Made by a program: the position numbers and the translations under genes. From Leucobacter insecticola (GTDB lineage: Bacteria > Actinomycetota > Actinomycetes > Actinomycetales > Microbacteriaceae), in NCBI RefSeq assembly GCF_011382965.1, contig NZ_CP049934.1, positions 930,001-994,000 on the forward strand: 64,000 nt of DNA, read 5' to 3'. A model generated the notes under the pieces. It made no database searches, was not told where the DNA came from, and saw only the letters and a program-made list of their open reading frames with translations. Below, piece by piece: positions 29,891-39,113 of the stretch (positions within the stretch are counted from its first letter, which is position 1; each line of letters opens with the position of its first letter).

Positions 29891-30343
29891 TTACAGCTGA
29901 ATGGCTCCGATGACTTCACCGTACGGAGTCTCGCCGATCGGAACAAAGCCGATGTGGAGGAAGAACTCTTCCGGTCCATCTTCGCCGCGCTCCCACAGCA
30001 CCGTGAGGCGATCCACCCCGCGGGCCCGGGCCTCTTCAATCAGCGCGTTCACCGCGAAGGTGCCGACACCCATGCCCTGCGCGTCGGCATCGACGTTTAT
30101 GCGCCACAGTGCCGCACGGAATTCCTCCTGCGGAGCATCGGGGTCAAAGTTGCCGTGAATGAAGCCGACGACACGATCGTTTTCGAGCACCACGCGCTGC
30201 CAGGCGGTGTGCGCTGGGGTGACCGCCGCGGCGGCCGCGTAGGAGACCGGCGTGACGAACTGTTCCTGACCGGGCTTTAGGCCGAGCTTATTGACGGCGA
30301 CGATGGTCGCGGCGGAGAGTTCTTCAAGTCGGAGAGTGCTCAT
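29891..30343 (-). CDS. GNAT-family N-acetyltransferase
   Basis: 150 residues with the GNAT fold pattern: an N-terminal helix, a VVGFIHGNFD beta strand, RINVDADAQGMGVGTFAVNALIEEA (acetyl-CoA-binding loop of the Q/R-x-x-G-x-G/A type) and a C-terminal WERGEDGPEEFFLHIGFVPIGE strand-helix. The acceptor cannot be told from sequence. It is followed by csoR after 28 bases in the same direction. Confidence 0.85.
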   Translation of the reverse strand: MSTLRLEELSAATIVAVNKLGLKPGQEQFVTPVSYAAAAAVTPAHTAWQRVVLENDRVVGFIHGNFDPDAPQEEFRAALWRINVDADAQGMGVGTFAVNALIEEARARGVDRLTVLWERGEDGPEEFFLHIGFVPIGETPYGEVIGAIQL

Positions 30344-30394
30344 GCTTCCAGGCTAACGTGTCTTCGGCGATGCGCAAGCTCTGCGAGGGGGAGG

Positions 30395-31303
30395 CTAGCC
30401 GCGGTAGGAGAGGGCGGCCCCCACCGCGGCGGCGGGGGAATTGGCCGGCAGGGGGAGGATCCTGGCGCTCATGTTGAGGTTTGCAAGGAACGGAGATGCC
30501 GCCGCCCACGCATCGAGGGTGTCGCGGATCCCGTCGAGAAGCGGGGCGCCCAGCATGCGTAGGCCCCCACCGATTACCACGGTGTGCGGGTCAAGCGTCA
30601 GCACCAGCAGCCGCACCGCCGTTGCTGCGCCCGTGACGAGCGCTTCGAAGGCGTCTTCCGCTCCAGGATCGCCCGCCGCAAGCTCGGACATGAGGAGCCG
30701 GCCGTTCGCATCCGCGCGCCAAAACGACCTCAGCGCGGATCCGCTCGCCACCGTTTCGAGACAGCCGCGCTGACCGCACGGGCATGCCCGACCCCGCGGA
30801 TCGATCGCGAGGTGGCCGATTTCTCCGGTGACGCCGTGTGCACCGCGCATGGGCTGACCGTCGATGACGAAGCCAGCCGCGATCCCCGTGCCCAGATTAA
30901 GGTAGGCGACTGAGCCATCAAGCTGCATCAGCTGTGCCGCGCCGATTGCGGCGGCGGTGACGTCGTTGTCGAGGGAAACTGGGATCCCGATCCGTCCCTG
31001 CACAGCACTCGCGAGAGCGAGCTCGTCGACGCCGATGTTGTAGGCATGGCGCACGATCCCGCGCTCGTGATCGACCTGGCCGGGGATCCCGATCCCGAGC
31101 GACACGAAATCGCTGAGGCTGCGGCCACTCCGTTCGGAGAGGATCGCGACGGCACGTTCGACGGTGTCAAGCACGGCCTCGATGCCGGGCTCCGTGTCGA
31201 GTTGGACTTCGGCCTCGATGCTGCCGCGGTCATTGAGCATCAAGGCCTCAGTAGAGGTGCCGCCGATGTCGATGCCGATGCGGGCGCAGGGTTCTGGTGT
31301 CAT
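30395..31303 (-). CDS. ROK-family sugar kinase
   Basis: 302 residues from the ATG at 31303, behind AGGAGG. ATP-binding motif IGIDIGGTSTEALML is at the N-terminus. Sugar-site residues are in the LDNDVTAAAIGAA and GEIGHLAIDPRG segments. The ROK zinc motif CPCGQRGCLE is complete. There is no N-terminal helix-turn-helix, so it is a kinase and not a ROK repressor. Glucose or N-acetylglucosamine are the usual substrates. The gene is divergent from icd. Confidence 0.88.
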   Translation of the reverse strand: MTPEPCARIGIDIGGTSTEALMLNDRGSIEAEVQLDTEPGIEAVLDTVERAVAILSERSGRSLSDFVSLGIGIPGQVDHERGIVRHAYNIGVDELALASAVQGRIGIPVSLDNDVTAAAIGAAQLMQLDGSVAYLNLGTGIAAGFVIDGQPMRGAHGVTGEIGHLAIDPRGRACPCGQRGCLETVASGSALRSFWRADANGRLLMSELAAGDPGAEDAFEALVTGAATAVRLLVLTLDPHTVVIGGGLRMLGAPLLDGIRDTLDAWAAASPFLANLNMSARILPLPANSPAAAVGAALSYRG

Positions 31304-31390
31304 GGGTGTGCTTCCTCCTGACTCCAGCGTAGCTGTGCGTGCCGCCACCGGAGTTGAATCCGGGGAAGAACCGCGGCCAGAGGCGCTGCA

Positions 31391-31410
31391 TTATCTTGAC
31401 GTCAAGATAA
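31391..31410. promoter_or_regulatory. Perfect 20-bp palindromic operator ahead of icd
   Basis: TTATCTTGACGTCAAGATAA is an exact palindrome in the divergent region between the ROK kinase and icd, about 60-80 bases upstream of icd. Its shape resembles operators of MarR-family regulators of the ATCTxGA-TCxAGAT kind. The bases TTGACG inside it could double as a -35 box. The cognate regulator is not in this window. Confidence 0.65.
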
Positions 31411-31470
31411 AGTCCGATTCTCGGGTAGGATGGAACGCGGCTTAATACATCACAGACAATGGGAGACGCG

Positions 31471-32685
31471 TTGGCGAAGATCAAGGTTGAAGGTACGGTC
31501 GTCGAGCTCGACGGCGACGAGATGACTCGCATTATCTGGCAGTTCATTAAGGACCGCCTGATCCACCCCTATCTCGATCTCACGCTCGAGTACTACGATC
31601 TCGGCATCGAGTACCGCGATGAGACCAACGACCAGGTCACCATCGATGCGGCGCACGCGATCCAGAAGCACGGCGTTGGCGTCAAGTGCGCGACGATCAC
31701 GCCCGATGAGGCGCGCGTCGAGGAGTTCGGCCTGAAGAAGATGTGGCGGAGCCCGAACGGCACGATCCGCAACATTCTCGGCGGCGTGATCTTCCGCGAG
31801 CCGATCATCATCTCGAACATCCCGCGTCTGGTGCCCGGCTGGAACAAGCCGATCATCATCGGCCGCCACGCCTTCGGTGATCAGTACCGAGCCACCGATT
31901 TCCGCTTCGCCGGCGAGGGAAAGCTGACCGTCGAGTTCACGCCCGATGACGGCTCGGAGCCGCAGAAGTTTGAGGTCTACCACTCGCCCGGCGACGGCGT
32001 CGCGCAGGTGCAGTACAACCTCGACGAGTCGATCCGCGACTTCGCTCGCGCCTCGCTCAACTACGGCCTCGGCCGCAAGTACCCGGTCTACCTCTCCACG
32101 AAGAACACGATCCTGAAGGCCTACGATGGCCGTTTCAAGGACATCTTCCAGGAGATCTACGACGCCGAGTTCAAGGAGCAGTTTGAGGCAGCTGGCCTCA
32201 CCTACGAGCACCGCCTCATCGACGACATGGTCGCCTCGGCCATGAAGTGGGAGGGTGGCTACGTCTGGGCTTGCAAGAACTACGACGGTGACGTGCAGTC
32301 GGACACCGTGGCGCAGGGCTTTGGGTCGCTCGGCCTCATGACGTCTGTGCTCGCGACGCCGGACGGCAAGGTTGTTGAGGCGGAGGCCGCGCACGGCACC
32401 GTCACCCGCCACTACCGCCAGCACCAGCAGGGTAAGCCCACCTCCACGAACCCGATCGCCTCGATCTTCGCGTGGACCCGTGGCCTGCAGCACCGCGGCA
32501 AGCTCGACGGCAACGACGCGCTGATCGAGTTCGCGCTCGCTCTTGAGGATGTCGTGATCAAGACCGTTGAGTCGGGCAAGATGACGAAGGATCTCGCGCT
32601 GCTGGTCGGCCCGGATCAGGCGTACCTCACGACCGAGGAGTTCCTCGCCGCGATCGACGAGAACCTGCAAGCACGTTTGGCATAG
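31471..32685 (+). CDS. icd: NADP-dependent isocitrate dehydrogenase
   Basis: 404 residues. It oxidatively decarboxylates isocitrate to 2-oxoglutarate in the TCA cycle. I favour the TTG at 31471, just behind GGGAG, which gives the family-typical [20 protein letters not shown] start; the in-frame ATG at 31459 has no ribosome site. The substrate and metal motifs of the homodimeric eukaryote-like type are present: [51 protein letters not shown] and the NADP-binding [24 protein letters not shown]. Single gene with its own terminator. Confidence 0.96.
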   Translation: MAKIKVEGTVVELDGDEMTRIIWQFIKDRLIHPYLDLTLEYYDLGIEYRDETNDQVTIDAAHAIQKHGVGVKCATITPDEARVEEFGLKKMWRSPNGTIRNILGGVIFREPIIISNIPRLVPGWNKPIIIGRHAFGDQYRATDFRFAGEGKLTVEFTPDDGSEPQKFEVYHSPGDGVAQVQYNLDESIRDFARASLNYGLGRKYPVYLSTKNTILKAYDGRFKDIFQEIYDAEFKEQFEAAGLTYEHRLIDDMVASAMKWEGGYVWACKNYDGDVQSDTVAQGFGSLGLMTSVLATPDGKVVEAEAAHGTVTRHYRQHQQGKPTSTNPIASIFAWTRGLQHRGKLDGNDALIEFALALEDVVIKTVESGKMTKDLALLVGPDQAYLTTEEFLAAIDENLQARLA

Positions 32686-32718
32686 AGGGAAACGCAGCGC
32701 GTTTCCCCGCCAAACGTG
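32672..32718 (+). terminator. Nested double-stem terminator overlapping the end of icd
   Basis: The outer stem CACGTTTGGC (32672-32681, inside the last icd codons) pairs with GCCAAACGTG (32709-32718). The inner stem GGGAAACGC (32687-32695) pairs with GCGTTTCCC (32699-32707). Both stems are perfect. The bases TTGGCATAGAG at the icd stop recur at about 32738-32748. Confidence 0.8.
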
Positions 32719-32801
32719 GTCGCGCTACTGCGCGAGTTGGCATAGAGCTTCTGTTTAGCTGCGGGGCGTTGGTGCTTGAGTGCGCCGACGCCCCGCAGGT
32801 T

Positions 32802-33854
32802 TTATTCCGCCAGTAGCTCGCGCACCCGCGGGATCACGACAGTGCCGTAAAGCTCGATGCTCGACATCAGCTGCTCGTGTGGCATGGTGCCGTTTGAATA
32901 CTTGAGGTCGAAGCGGTTCGCGCCCAGCGTGCGCACGGTCGCCGCGATCCGCTGCGCGACGGTCTCGGGGGAGCCGACGTACAGCGATCCCGAATCTGCC
33001 TCGCGTTCAAATTCGGTGCGGGTTGTCGCGGGCCAGCCGCGTTCGGCCCCGATGCGGTTGCGGTTCGTTTCGAAGTGCGGCCAGAGCTGATCCCGAGCCT
33101 CGGCGTCGCTCGCTGCGATATGCCCGGGCGAGTGCACGCCGAGGGGCATCTGTTCGCGGCCCAGCTCGTCCTGGGTCTGCCGGTACAGATTTGCGAAGGG
33201 CAGGAATCGGCCAGGATCACCGCCAATAATCGCGAGCATCATCGGGATGCCGACCTGCACGCTGCGCAACACCGACTGCGGACTGCCACCAACGCCGATC
33301 CACGCCTGCACGCCGTTTGGCTGTTCGGTCTTCGGGAAAATCTCCTGGTCGACAAGGGGGCTGCGGTGTCGGCCCGACCAGGTCACCGGTCCTTCGCTGC
33401 GCAGACGAGTGAACAGCTCGAGTTTCTCTGAGAACAGCGCGTCGTAGTCTTGCAGGTCGTAGCCAAACAGCGGAAACGACTCAGTGAAGGAACCTCGGCC
33501 CAGGATCACCTCCGCGCGTCCGTTCGACACCGCATCAAGAGTCGCGAAGCGTTCGTACACGCGCACCGGGTCGTCGCTCGAAAGCACGGTCACTCCGGTG
33601 CCGAGCAGGATTCGCTCCGTCTTGCCGGCGATCGCCGCGAGCGCGATTTCCGGTGAGCTCAGTGCGAAGTCGTCGCGGTGGTGCTCGCCGAGGGTGATCG
33701 CGTCGATGCCGAGGCGGTCGGCGAGCACTGCCTGTTCGACGACGTCGCGGATGACCTGGGCGTGGCTTTTGGGATCGCCGCTGGGGTCGAGGGTGGTGTC
33801 GCCGAAGGTGTCGAGGCCGAGAACGAGGTCGTGCGCTTCAGATTGAATGCTCAT
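32802..33854 (-). CDS. LLM-class flavin-dependent oxidoreductase
   Basis: 350 residues of the luciferase-like monooxygenase fold. Typical pieces are LGLDTFGD at the start, LGIDAITLGEHHRDDFALSSPEIALAAIA, TERILLGTGVTVLSSDDPVRVYE, GRAEVILGRGSFTESFPLFGYDL and the C-terminal VGSPETVAQRIAATV. It probably binds FMN (or F420) and acts on a small organic substrate that cannot be named from sequence. It is convergent with icd and followed on the far side by a YrdB-like gene. Confidence 0.88.
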   Translation of the reverse strand: MSIQSEAHDLVLGLDTFGDTTLDPSGDPKSHAQVIRDVVEQAVLADRLGIDAITLGEHHRDDFALSSPEIALAAIAGKTERILLGTGVTVLSSDDPVRVYERFATLDAVSNGRAEVILGRGSFTESFPLFGYDLQDYDALFSEKLELFTRLRSEGPVTWSGRHRSPLVDQEIFPKTEQPNGVQAWIGVGGSPQSVLRSVQVGIPMMLAIIGGDPGRFLPFANLYRQTQDELGREQMPLGVHSPGHIAASDAEARDQLWPHFETNRNRIGAERGWPATTRTEFEREADSGSLYVGSPETVAQRIAATVRTLGANRFDLKYSNGTMPHEQLMSSIELYGTVVIPRVRELLAE

Positions 33855-33911
33855 GCATGTAAGAACCGCGGCGACTCACATTGTATTCCGCGCGTGTGTG
33901 CGGCACGCGTG

Positions 33912-34286
33912 TCAGCGGCGGGGCGTAGACGCGAGGAAGCCGACTACCGCAGCCGCCACGCCGAAGAGTGCGGCCCACACCCAGAAGACTCCGAAGTCGA
34001 GCAACGCCGCGACAGCGGCCGCGAGCAGCAGCAGCTCAACGAGGGCCTGCCCGAAGCGATCGGTGCGCAGCACAGGGCGCGGCGACAGGAAGAGCGCCCA
34101 CACGAGCACCGACAGCACGAGGAATCCGAGACCGGTCAGGATCCCGGGGAAGGGTAATGGCCAGGCGAGTAGTCCCCACACGGTCACCGCCGCAATCGCG
34201 ATCAGGTGAAACAGCCCTCGCGAGAGCACCAGTACTGAGGCGGCGCGGACTGAGGGGGTTGGTGTGGAATCGGGATTGCTGGTCAC
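33912..34286 (-). CDS. YrdB-like four-helix membrane protein (DUF2568)
   Basis: 124 residues from the GTG at 34286. Four hydrophobic helices (residues about 20-42, 47-67, 83-100, 102-120) with short loops match the YrdB/DUF2568 family. Function unknown. It lies ahead of the LLM oxidoreductase gene in the same direction with a 57-base gap. Confidence 0.7.
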   Translation of the reverse strand: MTSNPDSTPTPSVRAASVLVLSRGLFHLIAIAAVTVWGLLAWPLPFPGILTGLGFLVLSVLVWALFLSPRPVLRTDRFGQALVELLLLAAAVAALLDFGVFWVWAALFGVAAAVVGFLASTPRR

Positions 34287-34301
34287 CCGTCAAGTGTACC
34301 G

Positions 34302-34346
34302 GCAGGGGCCGTGGAGCTCGGTCATCCCGAACGCCACGGCCCCTGC
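34302..34346. terminator. 13-bp perfect stem terminator
   Basis: GCAGGGGCCGTGG (34302-34314) pairs exactly with CCACGGCCCCTGC (34334-34346). It lies just after the stop of the LAVTG surface protein on the minus strand. Confidence 0.8.
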
Positions 34347-34361
34347 TGGAATAAGCGTGGG

Positions 34362-35878
34362 TTACACGCGCCCTGCCGTGCGAGGTGCTCGGCGTGACAG
34401 TGACCAGATCCCTCCGGCAGCGAGCAGCAGGCCAAAACCAGCCACCGCGGCGGCGATCGGGGATTCGCCGCCGGTGACGGCGAGACCGCCCTCGGACTTC
34501 GCGCTGTTCGGTGTTGCCGAAGCGGAAGTGTCTGCTGGCGCTGCCGGTGCAGGCGCTGCCGGCGTCGTTGAAGGCCCCGTCGATCCGCCCTTCTGTGTGG
34601 TTTCTTCGCCGCCAGGAGCTACGACCGTTGGCGGAGCCGTAAAGGTATTCGTGACCGTGATCTCAGCCGGGGTGTCGCTGATGGTCACACCGGCGGCGGG
34701 GTGATGTCGCTCGCGGTGGCATTGCCGATATCCGTTTCATCGGCGGTGCAGACCGTACCGAACGGCAGCACCAGCGACTGCGATCCCGCGTTCTCAAAGC
34801 TCAGGGTGCGGGGGAAGCCGTTCACCGCGCTCCCGCCGTTCTGGCAGTCAACGAGCACCTTAAACGGCCCCTTCGCCAGCGCGATCCCGTCGCCCGCGTA
34901 TGCCTTCGTGACCGTCAGCTGGCCGAGGTTGTTCCCGGCGCCGGAGCCGCCCGAGCTGTAGCGCTGGATCGAGGAAGAGGCGATCTGGGATCCCGAATCC
35001 TGGGTCACCGTGGCCGTGTTGGAGTAGTCGGCGAGCCACTGATCAGTGAGCGAGGTGAAGTACCCGACTGAGAGAATCTCACCGGGCTGGGCACCTGAGA
35101 TTGAAACGTCAAATCCCGTGTCGGTGCAGCTGTGAACGGTGACGCGGCTGGGATCGATGTCGACCTGGTTGATGAGGTAGCCCGTAGATGGCTGCACCTC
35201 GAAGGTGGACATAAAGCCCATCGCGCAGTCCATCTTCATCCCCGGCCCGAGCGTGTCGGTGAAGCGCGTCGTGGTTGACGGACCCCTGGGGGCGGCGACC
35301 TGCCACCAGATCGCGTTCTGCGGTTTGGTGATGCCCTGATCCTGCAGGTCCATCCAGGAGGCGGCCTTTGCTGGCTGCGAGCGGTCGATCGGGGTGACCG
35401 CGTACTTAAAGATCGACAGATCAAATGCGTCGCCGTCGCCCGTCACGAAGCGTAGCGGGACCGAGGTGTTGTCTGCCGCATCGCTAAAGAACTGGGCCCG
35501 GATGGTTGCGTCGCCGTGGGTATTGGCGTGCGTGGCAACGTAGTCCGTCAGGGTGAAGGTCACGGTGCTTCCGGACATGGTCGCGGTTGCGACGACCGCT
35601 CCGGATCCGTCGGTGAGCGTGAAATCTGATCCGACGGCGCGGAGTTCTTCGGGAAGGGTGACGCTGAAGGTGTCGCCCTCTTCTGCGCCGTCGGGAACTG
35701 CCCAGCCCAGGTGGATCGTGAGGAAATCATATTTGATGGCCATCGTCTGCTCGATAGAGACGGAAGTGATGGCCGAGGGGACAACGGCGGCGTGTGCTGC
35801 GGCTGTCCCGGCAATGCTGCCGGCGATGAGGAAGATCGCTGCGCCGGCGCCGGCGAAAAGACGCTTGAGGAGGCCCAT
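34362..35878 (-). CDS. LAVTG wall-anchored surface protein with DUF5979-like domain (one frame break)
   Basis: About 505 residues after repair. The ATG at 35878 opens a signal peptide (KRLFAGAGAAIFLIAGSIAGTAAAHA); a GTG at 35914 is an alternative. The N-terminal 280 residues resemble paired Ig-like ligand-binding domains of Gram-positive adhesins (LGWAVPDGAEEGDTFSVTLP, YVATHANTHGDATIRAQFF). Next is a DUF5979-type domain (LTVTKAYAGDGIALAKGPFKVLVDCQNGG, FGTVCTADETDIGNA, ITVTNTF). A Thr/Pro/Ala-rich spacer, GGLAVTGG, a membrane helix and RRAPRTAGR finish it. The frame breaks in the G-run 34698-34701 (plus strand). One added base gives SDITPAAGVTISDTPAEITVTNTF, exactly the end of the DUF5979-like domain. 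Confidence 0.85.
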
Positions 35879-36180
35879 GAATTCAGAACTTTCAGATAGG
35901 TATTCAATACGCACACAACAGGGTCAGGAATGTCTGTCTTGTCGTGTCGTTATCAACCAAATGATCTTAGATCTTGCATCACAAAAGAAACAACTTTGCA
36001 CAGATGTTCACAGGAAAATCCTGCCGCGCTCCCTTGAGGCGTGTGGTGTGGAGAAAGCGCCCGGAAGGAATCTTCGCAAGGCGTGGTTTAGCGGAGGGGC
36101 GCACAAGTGGTTCATCGGAAACTTCTCGGTTAGCTTATTCAGATAGACCACGAAGCTGTCGTACCCCGAGAGGACCACCC
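35879..36180. promoter_or_regulatory. Divergent promoter region between surface protein and ABC binding protein
   Basis: No gene seen. The left 130 bases are AT-rich and probably hold the promoter of the minus-strand surface protein. Near 36130-36150 an AT-rich patch (TTAGCTTATTCAGATAGACC) could hold the promoter of the binding-protein gene. GAGAGG at 36168-36173 is its ribosome site. Confidence 0.4.
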
Positions 36181-37758
36181 GTGCCACACCACCAGACCCG
36201 CACTCGGCTGAGTTTCGCCGCAGTCGCCGCCGCTGCCCTCGCTGCCGTGCTGCTATTGAGCGCATGTTCCGCGGCCGCGAGCCCGGCACCGGGCGCGGGT
36301 GGAGGATCCCCGGTCGCCGGCGGCACGCTCACTTTCGGCCGCACTGCAGCGGTGAACAATCTCGACCTGAACCAGCAGATCACCGCCAACAACGCCTTTG
36401 CGATCGACAAGATCTTCGAGCCGCTCGTGAGTTTCGATGACAACGGCGAGATCATTCCCTGGCTCGCCGACTACGAGGTCGACGATGACGGCCTCGTCTA
36501 CACCTTCACCCTGCGCGATGGCGTGTCCTTTTCTAACGGTGAGGCCGTCACCCCGGAAGACGTGCTCTTCTCGCTCGAGCGCCACCTCGAGGTCGGCGGA
36601 CCGCTGCCGCTCACGGCACCCATCGAATCAATCGAAGCGAGTGGGGATCGCGGTGTTGTCATTACGCTGTCGGGTCCGTACACGCCATTTCTATCCGAGC
36701 TCTCCGGCTTCGCGAACGGGATCTTCCCCGCCAATTTCGGCGGCAAAAGCGAAGAGGAGTTCTTCAAGAAGCCCGTCGGCACCGGGCCATTCGTCGTGAA
36801 CGAGTGGGATCCGAATGGCGACATCAGCTTCGTGAAGAACGAGCACTACTGGCAAGAAGGTAAGCCCTACCTCGACGGCCTCGTCTACAAGTTCATCGCC
36901 GATGATACGCAGCTTCGCCAGCAGCTCGCCGCCGGACAGATCGATGCGATCGACACGGTTCCTGCCGCCAACGCTGCCGAGGTCGAGGGTGCGGCAAACA
37001 CGGTACTCAGCAAGACCAAGGCCTGGTCGACCGAGCAGGTCTTCTTCAACACCCAGCGTGAACAGTTTGCCGACGAGCACGTGCGGCGCGCCATCGCCCA
37101 CGCGCTCGACCGCGAGGGGATCACCGCCGCCACGGGCTTCGGTACCGCCGAAACGGCGAACGTGCTGCTACCGCCCACCATCCTCTATTCAGCCAACGGT
37201 GAGAAGGGGATCGCGCTCGACTTCGATGTCGCTGCCGCCAAGAAGGAACTCGCGGAGTCTGCGTATCCAGACGGATTCGAAACCACGCTGCTGATCCCGA
37301 GCGGCAACTCTCAGCGCGCCCAGATCGCTCAGGTCATCCAAGAATCACTCGCCGAGATCGGGATCACCGTCAAGATCGAGCAGCTCGATATCGCGGTGTT
37401 CCGTGAACGTTTCTTCGCCTACGACTTCGACATGATGATCAACAACGGACAGTCGGACGCGCCGGATCCCAACGGCTTTATCACCTTCCAGGCTGACCCC
37501 GAGGGTTTCAGCAAGTCCTATTGGACCCACTTCACCGACGCGCGGGTGACCGAACTCATGCACGAGGGACGCGAGACTCCCGACGGTGAAAAGCGCGAGG
37601 CAATATATCGGGAGATCCAGCAGATCCTCGCCGAGAAGGTGCCTTACATCCCGCTGTACTTCCCCTCAAACCTGAAAGCCACGACCGAAGCGGTGCAGGG
37701 ATTCACCGTGCTCCCGAATGGCAGCGTGCGCTTCCAAGACGCCTGGTTGGCGAGGTAG
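36181..37758 (+). CDS. ABC transporter substrate-binding lipoprotein, family 5 (peptide/nickel type)
   Basis: 525 residues from the GTG at 36181, behind GAGAGG. A lipoprotein signal with lipobox LSAC (AAVLLLSACSAAAS) tethers it outside the membrane. SBP_bac_5 landmarks include LTFGRTAAVNNLDLNQQ, GLVYTFTLRDGVSFSNGEAVTPEDVLFSLER, KPVGTGPFVVNEWDPNGDI, HVRRAIAHALDREGI and EKVPYIPLYFPSN. It supplies substrate to the permeases at 39391-41230. The link to them is now broken by a hairpin and an IS110-type element. Oligopeptides, dipeptides or a nickel chelate are all possible cargo. Confidence 0.92.
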   Translation: MPHHQTRTRLSFAAVAAAALAAVLLLSACSAAASPAPGAGGGSPVAGGTLTFGRTAAVNNLDLNQQITANNAFAIDKIFEPLVSFDDNGEIIPWLADYEVDDDGLVYTFTLRDGVSFSNGEAVTPEDVLFSLERHLEVGGPLPLTAPIESIEASGDRGVVITLSGPYTPFLSELSGFANGIFPANFGGKSEEEFFKKPVGTGPFVVNEWDPNGDISFVKNEHYWQEGKPYLDGLVYKFIADDTQLRQQLAAGQIDAIDTVPAANAAEVEGAANTVLSKTKAWSTEQVFFNTQREQFADEHVRRAIAHALDREGITAATGFGTAETANVLLPPTILYSANGEKGIALDFDVAAAKKELAESAYPDGFETTLLIPSGNSQRAQIAQVIQESLAEIGITVKIEQLDIAVFRERFFAYDFDMMINNGQSDAPDPNGFITFQADPEGFSKSYWTHFTDARVTELMHEGRETPDGEKREAIYREIQQILAEKVPYIPLYFPSNLKATTEAVQGFTVLPNGSVRFQDAWLAR

Positions 37759-37794
37759 CTTTCGTCACGCTGCCCGTCGCCCGCACTATTCCAG

Positions 37795-37852
37795 TTCAGT
37801 TGTCACGGATATGTACTTCCCGGCGTTTTGGTACACATCCGTGACAACTGAA
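37795..37852. repeat. 22-bp near-perfect inverted repeat after the binding-protein gene
   Basis: The arms 37795-37816 and 37831-37852 (core TCAGTTGTCACGGATATGTA) match with one difference around a 14-base loop. It may be the terminator or attenuator that sets binding-protein expression above that of the permeases. It lies directly beside the end of the IS110-type element, so it may also have been the insertion target. Confidence 0.75.
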
Positions 37853-37895
37853 TGGTGCTTGCGGGCCGGGCCGGGGGGTGCCCCTATGTTGTTTG

Positions 37896-39113
37896 TCAAG
37901 CGGCGAGGGCGGTTTCTGATTGGGTTCGTGGCTGGTAGAGGCTGCCGGTTCTGATCATTGCGTGGAGGACGTCGCAGCGGCGCCTCGCCAGTGCGATGAG
38001 TGCTTGGTTATGGCGTTTGCCTTGCGCGATCTTCCGGTCGTAGTAGGCCCGTGATTCGGGATCTCGGAGCGCTGCAAACGCGGAAAGAAACATTGCACGT
38101 TTCAGGACCTTGTTGCCGCGCTTTGAGGGGTGTTCGCCGCGGATCGAGGTGCCGGATCGGCGGGTGACGGGCGCGAGCCCGGCGTAAGACGCGAGGTGCC
38201 CGGCCGTGGGGAAATGTTTCCCGACGATCTCGGTGAGGAGTCTGGCTGCGGTCCTGACGCCGACTCCCGGCATACTCGTCAGGACCGGGTGAAGAGGGTG
38301 CGCTTCCACGATCTTCTCAACCTCGGACGCGATATCGGTGCGTTGCTGGCGGAGTTCGCTGAGTTGCTTCGCGAGCCGTGGCAGCACGATACTCGCGGCG
38401 TTCGTGCCGGTGACCGTCACGGTCTGTTGATCGAGGGCGTCGAAGATCTCCTGCGCCCATGCCCCGCCCTTGCGCGGGGCACGCTTGAGGAGCCTGGCCG
38501 CGACGCGCTTCTGCCCGGCTCGGCGCAACTCACCCGGTGATGGGTAACGCTGCAGCACATCGAGGATCGCGGGATGATCCAGACGCGGCCCGAGTACCCG
38601 TTCCAGGGTGGGATGGATCTGGGTGAGGAGACCTCGAACGCGGTTGGAGACTTGCGTGATTTGCGCGGCAAGATCATCATCGAAGCCACACAGCATCGAG
38701 AGTTCCGCGATCTGCTCATCGGCGACTTTGATCGATCGCAGAGTTGAGGGCATCGTGCGGGCGGTCTCCGCGATGATGAACGCGTCCCGTGCGTCGGTCT
38801 TCGCTTCACCGGGGTGGAGGTCAGCGACGCGGCGCATCGTGAGGCCGGGGAGATACCCGACGAGCACACCATGCGCTTGCGCGACGGCGACGGGGAGCGC
38901 CCCGATCGTGGCGGGCTGGTCAACGACCAGCAGAGCGGGGCCGTGCTCAGCGAGTTGATCTAGCACCGATATGATCTTGGCTTCGGTGTTCGGGAGCGGC
39001 TTGTCGTAGAGCTTCTTCCCGTCGCGGGTGAGCGCGACCGCGTGATGCTCGCTCTTGCCGACATCGAGGCCGATGAAGACCGCGACGTCGTCGTAGTGCT
39101 CAATGCTGTTCAA
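37896..39113 (-). CDS. IS110-family DEDD transposase
   Basis: 405 residues, uninterrupted. The N-terminal RuvC-like domain starts FIGLDVGKSEHHAVAL (first Asp) and has LLVVDQPATIGALPVA (second acidic site) and EAKTDARDAFIIAETAR (DxxD-type site). A long coiled region follows. The C-terminal transposase-20 domain has LTSMPGVGVRTAARLLTEI and LASYAGLAPVTRRSGTSIRG with the catalytic Ser, then RGNKVLKRAMFLSAFAAL. IS110 enzymes recombine through an RNA that pairs with donor and target DNA, and that RNA should come from the flanking non-coding part of the element. Confidence 0.95.
   Translation of the reverse strand: MNSIEHYDDVAVFIGLDVGKSEHHAVALTRDGKKLYDKPLPNTEAKIISVLDQLAEHGPALLVVDQPATIGALPVAVAQAHGVLVGYLPGLTMRRVADLHPGEAKTDARDAFIIAETARTMPSTLRSIKVADEQIAELSMLCGFDDDLAAQITQVSNRVRGLLTQIHPTLERVLGPRLDHPAILDVLQRYPSPGELRRAGQKRVAARLLKRAPRKGGAWAQEIFDALDQQTVTVTGTNAASIVLPRLAKQLSELRQQRTDIASEVEKIVEAHPLHPVLTSMPGVGVRTAARLLTEIVGKHFPTAGHLASYAGLAPVTRRSGTSIRGEHPSKRGNKVLKRAMFLSAFAALRDPESRAYYDRKIAQGKRHNQALIALARRRCDVLHAMIRTGSLYQPRTQSETALAA

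Noticed and set aside
31450..32670. 406-codon frame opposite icd
   Set aside because: It mirrors a highly conserved gene almost end to end and its composition is a complement artefact.
37795..37852. Integron attC site or phage attachment site
   Set aside because: No integrase, no tRNA and no attC-type boxes nearby. A terminator or IS target is simpler.
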